Below, piece after piece: positions 8,705 through 17,411 of a stretch of DNA of 64,000 nucleotides. The notes under the pieces were generated by a model. That model saw only the letters and a program-made list of their open reading frames with translations. It was not told the origin of the DNA and made no database searches. The position numbers and the translations under genes were made by a program. Each line of letters starts with the position of its first letter. Within the stretch, counting starts at the first letter, position 1. Origin of the DNA: Streptomyces sp. 1222.5. Its GTDB lineage: Bacteria; Actinomycetota; Actinomycetes; Streptomycetales; Streptomycetaceae. Location of the stretch: positions 682,001-746,000 of the forward strand of contig NZ_FNSZ01000001.1 of NCBI RefSeq assembly GCF_900105245.1, in the 5' to 3' direction.

Positions 8705-10777
8705 GGGCGCGAGCGGTTGTACGCAGGCGATGAGGAGGGCGACGTCGTCGTGGCCGGCGGGGTGCCGTAGCTCCCGCAGGAGCCGGTCGCAGGTCTCCTC
8801 CGTCGACCGGTCCTGTGGTGTCAGGAGGCGCATGAGGTCGTCCAGCCGCTCGTCGATGGGGTCGTGGCGGGTTTCCACGAGTCCGTCGGTGTACAGGACG
8901 AGGCGGTCGCCGGGCTCCAGGTCGAGGGTCGTCACCTCGAAGGGGACCCCCCGGACGCCGAGCGGGGTGCCGGTGGGCAGCCGGAGCAGTTCCGGCTGCC
9001 GGCCGTCCCGCACCAGGACCGGAGGCAGATGGCCGGCGGATGCCGCGTGCAGCCGGGCGCGGTGGGGGTCGTACACCGCGTACAGGCAGGTGGCGAGGTG
9101 GTCCAGATCGGCGGTGATCTTGTCGAGGTGGGTGAGGATCCGGGCCGGGTCGAGGTCCAGGTCGGCCAGGGTGGAGGTGGCGGTGCGCAGCCGGCCCATG
9201 GTGGTGGCGGCGGTGACACCGCTGCCCATGACGTCGCCCACCGCGAGGGCGGTCCGGTCGCCGTCGAGGGCGATCACGTCGTACCAGTCGCCGCCCACCT
9301 CGCTGAAGGCCTGGGCGGGCCGGTAGCGGGCGGCGACCTCGAGGCCGGGTCGTCCGGGCGGGAGCTGCGGGAGGAGGCTGCGCTGCAGCGTCTCCGCGGC
9401 ACCGCGGATGTGCTGGTGCAGCACGGCGTTGTCGATGCTCAGCGCGGCGGACGAGGCCATCTCGCACGCGAGGGTGAGGTCGTCCTGGTCGAACGGCAGG
9501 GGGTTGCGGGCCCGGGCCAGGCCCATGACGCCGATGATCTGATCGCGGGCGATCAGCGGCACGGCCATGTCGGTGTGCACACCCGCCCGGGCCAGCAGAC
9601 GGGCGGCCTCGGAGTCGGCGGCGATACGGCCCAGATCGTCGCCGCTCACATGGGTGATCAGGAGGGGGCGGCGGGTGCGGACGCAGTGGGACGCCGGATG
9701 GTCGGCGTGGTACGTGACGAGGCTGCCGGGCGGCACGATGGCCCGGTCGGCGTCGGTGGGGTAGGCGGTCTTCACCGCGACGGCACGGAACAGGGCCGGG
9801 CCCTGGTCGAGGTCCGCCCGGCCCGTCTGCAGGACCGAGTCCAGGAGGTCCACGGCGACCATGTCGGCGAGGTCGGGCACCAGGACGTCGGCCAGTTCCC
9901 GTGCCGTGCGCTCCACCTCCAGGGTGGTGCCGATCCGGCCCGAGGCTTTGGCGAGGAGACGCAGCCGGTGCTGGGCCTCGTCGGCCTTCTTCGCCGCCCG
10001 GTACCGGTCGGTGACGTCGACGACGACATAGGCGAGGCCCAGGACGTGACCGAGGTGGTCCTCCAGCCGGTAGGTCGACACCGCCCACGCGTGGTCGGTC
10101 TCCGGGTCGGCGGCGGTGCGCCCCACCACCTGCTGGTCCACCACGGGGGCGCCTGTCGCCAGCACGTGCCGCATCACGGTCTCCGCTCCCAGGAAGGGGG
10201 CGCCGGGCAGGATCTCGCGGAACTTCCGGCCCACGTGGTCGGACTCGGGGACGCCGTGCATCGCCGCCAGGGCCGGGTTGATGGCCAGGTACCGCAGGTC
10301 GGGGTCGAGGACGGCCAGCCCGATGGGTGCCTGGGTGACCAGACGGGTGGACAGGGCCACCTTGCGTTCCACGTGCCGCACCGTGGCCCGGTCGGCGGCC
10401 AGCCCGAGGGCGTAGTGGTCACCGAGGTTGTCGGTCAGCCGCATGTTGCGGAACTCGACCATCCGGGTGCTGCCGTCCTTGTGCCGGACGGGGAACGCCC
10501 CGGCCCAGTCCCGGCCGGTCGCCATCACGTCGGCGAACAGTTCGATCACCGCGTCCTGGTGCTCCGGGCTGACGAGCAGCGGTGCGGCGTACTGCCCGAC
10601 CGCCTCACTGCGGGCGTAGCCGAACAGCTGCTCGGCCTGGGGGCTCCACATGTCGATCCTGCCGTCGGCCTCCAGCAGCACCGCGGCGACGTTCAGCAGG
10701 TCCATCAGCCCGCTCGGGGCCACCGCGCCGCTCGCCGGACGATCGGCCGGCTGCGAGCCCGGGCTCGCTCGCGTCAT
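8699..10777 (-). CDS. PAS-PAS-GAF-PP2C phosphatase (RsbU/SpoIIE-type)
   Basis: A 692-residue sensor phosphatase. Two PAS-like domains (about 25-140 and 150-270, with VLLEADGRIDMWS and AVLDPDLRYLAINP) precede a GAF domain (about 300-460) and a C-terminal PP2C domain (about 480-690). The PP2C metal sites are intact: VGGDWYD, GDVMGSG, YTDGLVE and HDDVALL. Such proteins dephosphorylate STAS anti-anti-sigma factors in response to a ligand or redox signal. GGAAGGAG lies before the ATG at 10777, although the frame opens further upstream. It is transcribed towards the PKS operon and no partner STAS gene is adjacent. The signal sensed is unknown. Confidence 0.92.
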   Translation of the reverse strand: MTRASPGSQPADRPASGAVAPSGLMDLLNVAAVLLEADGRIDMWSPQAEQLFGYARSEAVGQYAAPLLVSPEHQDAVIELFADVMATGRDWAGAFPVRHKDGSTRMVEFRNMRLTDNLGDHYALGLAADRATVRHVERKVALSTRLVTQAPIGLAVLDPDLRYLAINPALAAMHGVPESDHVGRKFREILPGAPFLGAETVMRHVLATGAPVVDQQVVGRTAADPETDHAWAVSTYRLEDHLGHVLGLAYVVVDVTDRYRAAKKADEAQHRLRLLAKASGRIGTTLEVERTARELADVLVPDLADMVAVDLLDSVLQTGRADLDQGPALFRAVAVKTAYPTDADRAIVPPGSLVTYHADHPASHCVRTRRPLLITHVSGDDLGRIAADSEAARLLARAGVHTDMAVPLIARDQIIGVMGLARARNPLPFDQDDLTLACEMASSAALSIDNAVLHQHIRGAAETLQRSLLPQLPPGRPGLEVAARYRPAQAFSEVGGDWYDVIALDGDRTALAVGDVMGSGVTAATTMGRLRTATSTLADLDLDPARILTHLDKITADLDHLATCLYAVYDPHRARLHAASAGHLPPVLVRDGRQPELLRLPTGTPLGVRGVPFEVTTLDLEPGDRLVLYTDGLVETRHDPIDERLDDLMRLLTPQDRSTEETCDRLLRELRHPAGHDDVALLIACVQPLAPA

Positions 10778-11037
10778 CGCACGCGCTCCTTCCACCTGCC
10801 GGTCCCGGCGGGCGTACCGGCTTCGCCTCGCCGGTCGGGCGGAACGGCGTCCTCCCGGGAGATCAGCAGCTCTCTCCACGATGCAGCACCGGACCGGGGA
10901 CGGCCACGGCGGCGGACCGGACCGCCCTCGGCGGCGGTCGGCCGGCCAGGGGGGAAGCCCGGCGCGGCATGGCCGCGGAGCCGGCGGGCACCCGTGGTCC
11001 GTGCCCAGGCCTCCCGGGGTGGCCGGAAGGAGCGGGG

Positions 11038-12750
11038 ATGATCGACGAGCGTCCGGGATCGGACGAAAGGCGGGCCCGGCGACTGCGCGATACCGCCGCG
11101 GAGGTGTTCGGCTGGGCGGAGCTGCGCCCGGAACAGCTCACCGCCATGGAGTGCGTGCTCCAGGGCAGGGACACGCTCGTCGTCATGCCGACCGGGTCCG
11201 GGAAGTCCGCCGTGTACCAGGTCCCCGCCCTGCTGCTGGCCGGCCCGGTCGTGGTCGTGTCACCCCTGCTGGCCCTCCAGCGGGACCAGATCGCCGGGCT
11301 GCCCGACGGCGACCGCTCCCCCGGCGCCGTGGCCCTGAATTCCGACCTCGGCGCGGCGGAGACGGAGGACGCCTGGGACGAGGTGCGCGGCGGGGAGGTC
11401 CGGTACGTCTACCTCTCCCCCGAGCAGCTCGCCAAGGACGACGTCGTACGGCGGCTCGCCGATGCGCGCCCCGGGCTGTTCGTCGTGGACGAGGCCCAGT
11501 GCGTGTCCTCCTGGGGCCACGACTTCCGGCCCGACTACCTGCGGCTGGCGCAGGCCGCGCGGCGCCTGGGCCGGCCACCGGTCCTCGCGCTCACCGCGAC
11601 CGCCGCTCCCCCGGTCCGGCAGGACATCGTCGAACGGCTCGGCATGGACCGGCCGCGGCAGCTCGTCACCGGATTCGACCGGCCGGAGATCAGGCTGGAG
11701 GCGCGCCGCCACCTGGACGACGACGAACGGCGGCGCACGGTCGTCGAGCGGGCCGCCGCCGAGGAGAAGCCCGGCATCGTCTACGCGGCGACCCGCAAGG
11801 ACAGCGAGTTCTACGCCGCCGAGCTGAGCGCGCTCGGGCTCGCGGCCGAGGCGTACCACGCGGGCCTGCGCGCCGCCGAGCGCCGGCGGATCCACGAGGC
11901 CTTCCTCGCGGGCCGGACGGATGTTGTCGTGGCGACCTCGGCCTTCGGGATGGGCATCGACAAGGAGGACGTGCGTTTCGTGCTGCACGCCTCGCTGCCG
12001 GGTTCCCTGGACGCCTACTACCAGGAGATCGGGCGCTGCGGCCGGGACGGGCGCTCCGCCCTCGCCGTGCTGCACCACCGGACCGAGGACACCGGGATGC
12101 AGGCCTATTTCAGCGGCCGCACCCCCAGCGGGGACACCCTGGCGACGGTCCTGCGGGCCGTGCACGGCCGCGGCGATCCGGCGGGGCTCGACGAACTGAG
12201 ACGGGACACCGGGATGGGGCGCACCCGGCTGACGAAGGCCGTGAACCTCCTGGAGGAGGCCGGCGCCGTCGTCACGAACGCCTCGGGCGCCGTCGGGCCG
12301 GTCCCGGGCACGGCCGAGGCGGGCGCGGTGCGCCGGGCCACGGACAGCGCCGAGGCCCACAGGCGCATGGACCGCTCGAGAGTCGACATGGCCCGCGCCT
12401 ACGCCGAGACGACCGGTTGCCGACGGCGCTTCCTGCTGGGCTACTTCGGCGAGGAGTACCAGGAGCCCTGCGGCAACTGCGACGTCTGCGACGGGCCGGA
12501 GGCCGGGCGCGGTGACGGGACGCCGGGCGAGCGTCGTCCGGCGCATCCGGACACCGGCCGCTATCCCGTCGGCGCCGCGGTGCGGCACCAGGGGTGGGGC
12601 CGGGGGACGGTGCTGAGCGAGGACGGGGACCGCATCACCGTGCTCTTCGACGAAGTCGGCTACCGGACACTCGCCCTGGACGCCCTGGCCGGCCAGGACG
12701 GCCTCCTCACGGTGACGGACGCACCGGACGGGCAAGGGCCCGACACCTGA
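11038..12750 (+). CDS. recQ: RecQ-family ATP-dependent DNA helicase
   Basis: A 570-residue superfamily 2 3'-5' helicase for recombination and repair. Walker A (MPTGSGKS) places Lys56, and the Walker B box is DEAQ (151-154) rather than DEAH. Motif VI region YYQEIGRCGRDG is intact. Four Cys (461, 478, 481, 484) form the RecQ zinc site. After about residue 500 a short extra domain contains VGAAVRHQGWGRGTVLSEDG, a KOW/SH3-like strand pattern in place of an HRDC domain. GAAGGAG lies before ATG 11038, which starts 260 bases from the divergent phosphatase start. Confidence 0.94.
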   Translation: MIDERPGSDERRARRLRDTAAEVFGWAELRPEQLTAMECVLQGRDTLVVMPTGSGKSAVYQVPALLLAGPVVVVSPLLALQRDQIAGLPDGDRSPGAVALNSDLGAAETEDAWDEVRGGEVRYVYLSPEQLAKDDVVRRLADARPGLFVVDEAQCVSSWGHDFRPDYLRLAQAARRLGRPPVLALTATAAPPVRQDIVERLGMDRPRQLVTGFDRPEIRLEARRHLDDDERRRTVVERAAAEEKPGIVYAATRKDSEFYAAELSALGLAAEAYHAGLRAAERRRIHEAFLAGRTDVVVATSAFGMGIDKEDVRFVLHASLPGSLDAYYQEIGRCGRDGRSALAVLHHRTEDTGMQAYFSGRTPSGDTLATVLRAVHGRGDPAGLDELRRDTGMGRTRLTKAVNLLEEAGAVVTNASGAVGPVPGTAEAGAVRRATDSAEAHRRMDRSRVDMARAYAETTGCRRRFLLGYFGEEYQEPCGNCDVCDGPEAGRGDGTPGERRPAHPDTGRYPVGAAVRHQGWGRGTVLSEDGDRITVLFDEVGYRTLALDALAGQDGLLTVTDAPDGQGPDT

Positions 12751-12828
12751 CGGGGCGGCCATCCCCCCGATGACGTACGCGAGTTGGAGGCACGGACGCC
12801 TGCACCGGCCCGTCGGCCCCACCGGTCG

Positions 12829-13785
12829 TCATCTGCCGGCCGCGGCCCTGCGGTGCGCCTGCTCGAACTCGGTCAGCGGGTCGCCGTCGGCCTGCCAGGG
12901 CCACGCCGTGACGACGCCTCCGAGCGCTTCGAAGACCGCGCCGGCCTCCTGGCGCCGGTCGGCGGCCATCAGCGCGTAGGCGAGGACGTTGAGGTCGGCG
13001 AGGGCCCTGGCGTGGCGGAGGAAGCCGGGCTGCGCCCACGTGTGGGCCACCTTGTCGACGGCCTGCGTGGCCATCGGCTGCGACCAGTGGTTCCGGGCCA
13101 CCAGCGCCTCCACTCCGCCTCGGCCCATGAGCGAGTGGTACTGGTTGACCTGCGCGGTGAGTTCCGTGGCCACGCAGGGCACGTTCGCCGGCATGCGCAG
13201 GCCCAGGGAATCCACGAACTCCAGTACCTGGACGCGCGATCCGGCCTCCTCCGGGCTGAGGTAAGCAAGCATGCCGAGATAGGCCTCGCGGTTCCAGCGG
13301 TCGCGCGCGAGGACCTCGTTCCACACGCCGAAGACCTGCGACTGCTCCCAGGCCTCCAGGCGGGCGACCGCCAGCAGGATGACCCAGGGGGTCGGGTCGT
13401 CCGGGGACGTCTCGGCCGCCCGGACGCACAGGTCCACGGTTGCGTCGGCGTCTTCGAGGGAGCCCCGCCGCCGACCGCGTTCGACCTGCGTCCAGGCGTG
13501 CAGTGCGAGCGCGTCGGCGTTGTGCGGTTCGCGGGCGGCCCACGCGCGCGACAGCTGCGTTTCGGTCAGGTAGTCCGCGAGTACGCCCATCCGGTGCGCC
13601 CGGCGGTCCCAGTCCCCGCGGTCCTGGTCGAGGAGCCGGGAGATCTGCGCCACGCACAGGTCCGTCGTCGCGATCATCCCGGTCTTCGTGGTCGCCAGCA
13701 GCGACTTCAGAAGCTTGCCGAGGTCCTGGTCGTCCAGTTCCGGGGCAAGGCGCGACCTTTTGCGGCGACCTGAAAGAAATCCCAT
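12829..13785 (-). CDS. TPR-like helical protein of unknown function
   Basis: A 318-residue soluble protein with no signal peptide or membrane segment. It begins with a basic stretch (GRRKRSR) and then consists of helical repeats reminiscent of tetratricopeptide units, for example YLTETQLSRAWAAREPHNAD near residues 72-91 and LAVARLEAWEQSQVFG further on. No catalytic motif was recognised. It is convergent with recQ across 78 bases and stands alone. The N-terminal start ATG has no strong Shine-Dalgarno. A role as a protein-protein scaffold is only a guess. Confidence 0.75.
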   Translation of the reverse strand: MGFLSGRRKRSRLAPELDDQDLGKLLKSLLATTKTGMIATTDLCVAQISRLLDQDRGDWDRRAHRMGVLADYLTETQLSRAWAAREPHNADALALHAWTQVERGRRRGSLEDADATVDLCVRAAETSPDDPTPWVILLAVARLEAWEQSQVFGVWNEVLARDRWNREAYLGMLAYLSPEEAGSRVQVLEFVDSLGLRMPANVPCVATELTAQVNQYHSLMGRGGVEALVARNHWSQPMATQAVDKVAHTWAQPGFLRHARALADLNVLAYALMAADRRQEAGAVFEALGGVVTAWPWQADGDPLTEFEQAHRRAAAGR

Positions 13786-14076
13786 GCCGGGAGGCTAAAG
13801 GGGACGGGGCGGTACGCAAGGTTTGCGCCAAGATCGTTATGGATTACACGACTCAGGCGCGTGATGACACGTCTCAACTCCCGGTTACCCGCTCGTAGCG
13901 TGGACTGCTCCGGCGCCACGGGTGCGCGGGCCGGTCAGGCGCGTCGACGGGTACGCGTGCGTGCGGGACGGCTACGCGCGGGTGCGGGGTGAAAGCGCGG
14001 AGGCCGGCAGCCGAACGCTCGGCACCGGCCTCTCCGGGCGCCCGGCGTCCGGGCGCGGCCGATCGGTCCGCACTGC
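13786..14076. other. Intergenic stretch without a supported gene
   Basis: About 290 bases between the TPR-like gene and the small leftward gene at 14077. Bases 13800-13900 are less GC-rich than their surroundings and probably hold the promoter of the leftward TPR-like gene, but no clear -10/-35 pair could be assigned. No coding sequence with a ribosome binding site was seen. Confidence 0.4.
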
Positions 14077-14271
14077 TCACAGAGAGCCGGGCGGAAGGTT
14101 CCCGCCGGGCGCGTGCGCCCGCTGCCGCGGCACGTTGACGACGGGCCAGGGCGCCGAGGGCAGCACCCGGGACAGTTGGTCGCGGACGCGGTTGGCCTCG
14201 TCACGGACCTGTGCGGGGACGTCACCACGCTCGGCGACCAGGCGGTTGAAGATCGGGGTTTCGTGGAACAC
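14077..14271 (-). CDS. Small hypothetical protein
   Basis: A 64-residue open frame starting with GTG 14271 (MFHETPIFNRLVAERG...). The N-terminal half is a plausible amphipathic helix (PAQVRDEANRVRDQLSRVL) and the tail is rich in Pro, Gly and Asn. AAAGG lies upstream, but the spacing of about 11 bases is long. The composition differs from neighbouring shadow frames, which are Arg/Ala/Pro-rich, and this is the main reason for reporting it. No function can be assigned. Confidence 0.4.
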   Translation of the reverse strand: MFHETPIFNRLVAERGDVPAQVRDEANRVRDQLSRVLPSAPWPVVNVPRQRAHAPGGNLPPGSL

Positions 14272-14444
14272 GCGGAATCTGCCTTTCGGGCGCTCGCGAC
14301 GGCGATCGCCGGCCGCGACCGCCGATCATGGACTGACCGAGTATCCGATGCCGAGGGCCGGGCCGGTGACCAGTTGAGGCCGACCGGACGAGGGAATTGG
14401 TCACAGAGCGGTGGCGTCGGGCCGACGGAGCGTTCCCGGGGCGG

Positions 14445-14651
14445 TCAGTGCTCCCAGGTCTCCGGGCCGGCGCCCCGCCACTCGATCCACTCGGCGTTCG
14501 TGACGTCCGCCGGCTCGACGTCCTCCAGACCGGCGGCCCGCAGGAACTCGACGATGTCGATGAGCGTGTACGCCATCCCGGCGAAGGACCGGCCGATGCG
14601 GACGCGGCGGCCACCGTCCTCCGCGGGCGGAAACACGGTCACCTGGTACAT
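14445..14651 (-). CDS. Small conserved-looking hypothetical protein
   Basis: A 68-residue acidic protein starting MYQVTVFPPAEDGG and ending with WIEWRGAGPETWEH. GAAGGTGG stands eight bases before the ATG at 14651. The residue composition (balanced hydrophobics, several Trp and acidic residues) is that of a folded small protein, with a central segment (GMAYTLIDIVEFLRAAGLED) resembling two helices. It is divergent from the frameshifted DUF3140 gene 151 bases away. No family was recognised. Confidence 0.65.
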   Translation of the reverse strand: MYQVTVFPPAEDGGRRVRIGRSFAGMAYTLIDIVEFLRAAGLEDVEPADVTNAEWIEWRGAGPETWEH

Positions 14652-14802
14652 GGAGCCACCTTCGCCCGGGCCGGGCCGTGGCGCATGCGGAGGGCCCCCG
14701 GGCGGGTGGTGGTCCGGGGACCCGCCCACGGTCCCGGCCTCCCGGGTGCGGCCCCGCGCCCCTCCCTCAGGATGGGAGGGCGCACGCACCCGGGAGGAAC
14801 AG

Positions 14803-15160
14803 GTGGAGGCAGTGGCCGACACGACGAGCGACGACGAGAAGCGCGAAACCTGGGACACCTTCGGCGAACTGGTCGCCATGACACCGTCCGCCCCGGAGAA
14901 GTGGCTGGCGACCGACGCGTCGCGGTCGGCGGGGCAGCACAAGGACGGCGGCGGGTCGACCGGACATGCCTCGGGCCGGGCCGTCGTCGAGATCCTGCGC
15001 AAGAAGAAGGGCGATCTCACGGACTCCGACTACGCCACATGCGCAAGGTCAACGGGTACATCCACCGCCGCCTGGCGCAGCGCCCGTCCGGGGACGTGCG
15101 GGACAGCCGGGGCGGCACTCGCTGATGAACTGGGGGCACGACCCCCTGGACGAGAGCTGA
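14803..15160 (+). pseudogene. DUF3140 family gene with two frameshifts
   Basis: GTG 14803 follows GGGAGGA with ideal spacing and starts a DUF3140-like frame (WDTFGELVAMT..., then SGRAVVEILRKKKGDLTDSD). The family's continuation (MRKVNGYIHRRLAQRPSGDV) is in the second frame from about 15037, and its C-terminal signature (SLMNWGHDPLDES, stop at 15158-15160) is in the third frame from about 15117. One missing base near 15035 (GCC|ACATG) and one near 15110 (CCGG|GGCGG) would restore a continuous protein of about 118 residues. Both sites lie in G/C runs, so sequencing error and recent decay are both possible. Everything outside the two indels looks intact. Confidence 0.75.
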
Positions 15161-15232
15161 CCGCGCGGGCCCTGCTCGGCCGGCGCCGACATCACACGCG
15201 CGATCGGGGGTACCCCGCTGATGGAGGTCATG

Positions 15233-15589
15233 ATGTTCGAGGCTGGAGACATCCGTGAGTGGCGGGGACACGACGTGGTGGACCGGGACGGCCACAAGAT
15301 CGGCACGCTGGAGTCGGTCTACGTGGACACGGCGACCGACCGGGCCTTCTTCGCCACGGTGACCGTGGGCATGCCCACCCGCCGCCGTCTGGCGTTCGTC
15401 CCCCTGCCCGGCGCCACGGTCGGGCCGGGCTACGTGAAGGTCGCCCACAGCAAGGACGTGGTCAAGAAGGCCCCGTCGATCGACACGGACGGGGAACTGC
15501 CCGCCGCCGAGGAGCCGGGCGTCTTCGCCTACTACGAGCTGGACTACGCGACGGGCGCCGGCGGCCAACGACGTCTCGGCCGCCGCTGA
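15233..15589 (+). CDS. PRC-barrel domain protein
   Basis: A 118-residue protein with one PRC-barrel-like domain: FEAGDIREWRGHDVVDRDG followed by KIGTLESVYVDTATDRAFFA, then an acidic tail. PRC barrels are small beta folds found in RNA-processing and photosynthetic proteins and, in actinomycetes, in many stress-associated proteins of unknown role. ATG 15233 is preferred over ATG 15221 because GGAGG at 15223-15227 is correctly spaced only for the former. A small membrane protein follows 25 bases on. Related PRC-barrel proteins occur at 57846-58879. Confidence 0.82.
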   Translation: MFEAGDIREWRGHDVVDRDGHKIGTLESVYVDTATDRAFFATVTVGMPTRRRLAFVPLPGATVGPGYVKVAHSKDVVKKAPSIDTDGELPAAEEPGVFAYYELDYATGAGGQRRLGRR

Positions 15590-15614
15590 CCCGCTGCGGA
15601 ACTCGGGAGATCCG

Positions 15615-15788
15615 ATGGTCCTGTTCCTGTTGCTGATTCTGGTGGCCCTTGTCCTGGGCATCGTCGGGTTCGCCGTTCACGGCCTGTTCTTCCTGCTGAT
15701 CATCGGCGCCGTCGTGCTCGTCCTCGATCTCGTCTACGCCGCGACGCGCTTCCGGCGCGGTGGGCGGAAGCACCGCATCGTCCGCTGA
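15615..15788 (+). CDS. Small hydrophobic membrane protein
   Basis: A 57-residue protein starting MVLFLLLILVALVLGIVGF, with two closely spaced hydrophobic segments (about 2-20 and 23-42) and a strongly basic tail (FRRGGRKHR). GGGAGA is seven bases before the ATG. It lies 25 bases after the PRC-barrel gene and is probably cotranscribed. Such small hydrophobic proteins are common in Streptomyces; their function is unknown. Confidence 0.75.
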   Translation: MVLFLLLILVALVLGIVGFAVHGLFFLLIIGAVVLVLDLVYAATRFRRGGRKHRIVR

Positions 15789-15820
15789 CCCGGCCGGTGC
15801 CCCGGCGCATCGGGCCGGGT
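15788..15820. terminator. Bidirectional terminator between membrane protein and VOC genes
   Basis: ACCCGGCC (15788-15795) pairs with GGCCGGGT (15813-15820). The 17-base loop can fold further. It touches the stop codons of both convergent genes. Confidence 0.5.
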
Positions 15821-16263
15821 CAGTCCACTGCCTGTCCGATGCCCAGCATGTTCCCCTCGCTGTCCCGGAACCAGGCGCCCCGCGCCCGCCGTGGGCCCGG
15901 CGCACGGGAGCTCAGGTAACCCTCGACGTCCACGATGCCGTCCCGGGTGTGCGCGCCGCCGTACACGGAGGGCAGGCCGAACTCCTCGAACTCCACGCCG
16001 CGCCGCCGCAGTTCCGCGACGACCGCTTCGATGTCGTCGACCTCCCAGGACATCTGCGTGAAGCTGCCGGACGAGGCGCCCGCGGAGTGGAACACCTGGA
16101 ACTCCGCGCCTCCGCACCGGTACAGCAGCCCACCGGGTCCTTCCTCGGCGGGCCGCAGTCCGAGCCGCTCGGCGTAGAAACGCCGGGCCCGGTCCAGGTC
16201 CTGGGCCGGAAGCCTGGTCGCCACACGGCCGTGGGCCAGCAGGGTGCCGTCTCCTTCGTTCAT
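15820..16263 (-). CDS. VOC (glyoxalase/bleomycin-resistance fold) family protein
   Basis: A 147-residue single-domain vicinal-oxygen-chelate protein with two beta-alpha-beta-beta-beta modules: RVATRLPAQDLDRARRFYAE near the N-terminus and a C-terminal AWFRDSEGNMLGIGQ, the usual FRDPDGN-type ending. Members are metal-dependent isomerases, dioxygenases or drug-binding proteins. The central metal ligands cannot be assigned with certainty. The start ATG is at 16263. Monocistronic; no function can be given beyond the fold. Confidence 0.85.
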   Translation of the reverse strand: MNEGDGTLLAHGRVATRLPAQDLDRARRFYAERLGLRPAEEGPGGLLYRCGGAEFQVFHSAGASSGSFTQMSWEVDDIEAVVAELRRRGVEFEEFGLPSVYGGAHTRDGIVDVEGYLSSRAPGPRRARGAWFRDSEGNMLGIGQAVD

Positions 16264-16411
16264 GACCCCAGTCTGGGCGCCGACCGGCCGCGGACCGCGG
16301 AGGCGTGACGCCGTTTCGAAATATCCCGCGGACAGCGGTACAACCAATCCGTTCCTTCGGTGGTCACATGATGCAAGGAGCAATTACCTCCAGGACTTAC
16401 TAGGGGGAGAA

Positions 16412-16861
16412 ATGCGATTCACTCGTTCCGCTCTGGCCGCCACCGCCTTGGCGGCCCTCTCCGTGGGAGCCACGACCGCATTGGCGGCCCCGGCTTCCGC
16501 GGCGGCCAACACCACCCCGCAGAAGGTCTGCGGGAGCGGCTACAAGACGGTGAACTCCGCACCTGTGGGCTCGCTGGGCACCGTCTACCTGACGTACAAC
16601 GCCACCAACGGCAAGAACTGCGTCACGACCATCCGCAACAACCCGGGCACCGCCCTCTCCATGTCGGCGTGGGTGTACGTCTCCGACACCGATCAGGGTG
16701 ACGACGACTACGGCGTGTACACCTCGTACGCGGGTCCGACGTACGTCTACGGCAAGGCCCACTGCGTCGACTGGGGCGGCCAGATCAAGAACGTGTACGT
16801 GCAGGTCACCGGCTCCAACTGCGCCGCTCTGAAGGAGAGCCGGGTCACCTTCACCCGCTGA
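16412..16861 (+). CDS. Secreted protein, spore-associated protein A (SapA)-like
   Basis: A 149-residue exported protein. The signal peptide (MRFTRSALAATALAALSVGA...) ends after an APASAAA-type site near residue 32. The mature part shares the layout I know from SapA: CGSGYKTVNSAP, then GTVYLTYNATNGKNCV, TSYAGPTYVYGKAHCVDWGG and SNCA, with four Cys likely forming two disulphides. SapA is found on Streptomyces spores, but its role is unclear. GGGGGAGA precedes ATG 16412. A hairpin follows the stop. Confidence 0.85.
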   Translation: MRFTRSALAATALAALSVGATTALAAPASAAANTTPQKVCGSGYKTVNSAPVGSLGTVYLTYNATNGKNCVTTIRNNPGTALSMSAWVYVSDTDQGDDDYGVYTSYAGPTYVYGKAHCVDWGGQIKNVYVQVTGSNCAALKESRVTFTR

Positions 16862-16881
16862 CCCGCCCGCTGTCCCCCACC

Positions 16882-16910
16882 CCGCCCGGGACGCCTTCCG
16901 TTCCGGGCGG
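16882..16910 (+). terminator. Terminator after the SapA-like gene
   Basis: CCGCCCGG (16882-16889) pairs with CCGGGCGG (16903-16910) around a 13-base loop, 21 bases after the stop. Confidence 0.6.
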
Positions 16911-17411
16911 CGGTGAGGTGCCAGGGGGCTTCCGTTCCCTGCGCGAATTCGCTCGCGCTCGTCGATCACGACGCTTTCGGGGAGCCGGAGGACCGACGAG
17001 CCGCGCACCACGCGAGGCATTCCGTCCCTGCGCGGAACCGGATTCACCGGATTCACCGGATTCACGCCCGGAGGGCGATTCCCGGTGCCCTCCTTTTCGT
17101 TTTCGCGTCGCGATACGGCCACGTTCCCGGAATCCGCGACATCCGTGCACCGCGCCCGGTCCGGGCGCTGAAGCGCCGTACCCCTCCCGCCGGCTCCGTG
17201 CGCGTGCCGGACGTTTCCGCCGGCCTTTCGAGAAGCGGTGGCATTGCCGTGCGGCGACGGTGACGGCCGAGTTCACGTCGGTCCCCCGGGCGACCCGGCC
17301 GCTCCCCCACCCCGCACGAGTCTTGATTTCCTACGCGTCAGTAGCGATCCTTCCTGGGCAGCAGACCGCCCAGTACATGACAATCGGACCGCCGACCGAG
17401 GGACGTGGGTC
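16911..17411. other. Long intergenic region with a short tandem repeat
   Basis: About 500 bases with no supported gene on either strand; the open frames here have Arg/Pro-rich shadow composition and no ribosome binding site. From 17041 a 9-base unit (GATTCACCG) occurs nearly three times in tandem, to about 17066. The last 80 bases before GTG 17412 are less GC-rich and should contain the promoter of the secreted hydrolase gene, though no convincing -10/-35 pair was found. Confidence 0.45.

Noticed and set aside
8864..11041. A 725-codon rightward open frame opposite the PAS-GAF-PP2C gene
   Set aside because: Antisense shadow of a phosphatase with all domains and metal motifs intact; no recognisable domain in the rightward translation.
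11488..11500. DEAQ instead of DEAH in RecQ as a possible inactivating change
   Set aside because: Other helicase motifs are intact, and Q at this place is found in other helicases of the superfamily, so it is not evidence of loss of function.
15208..15213. GGGTAC upstream of the PRC-barrel gene as a SigB-type promoter
   Set aside because: No GNNT element at 14-16 bases upstream, and it is part of a GGGGTACCCC palindrome only 19 bases from the start codon.
17041..17066. Tandem GATTCACCG units as a possible CRISPR or iteron array
   Set aside because: Fewer than three 9-base copies with no spacers and no replication or Cas genes nearby; a short slippage repeat is enough.
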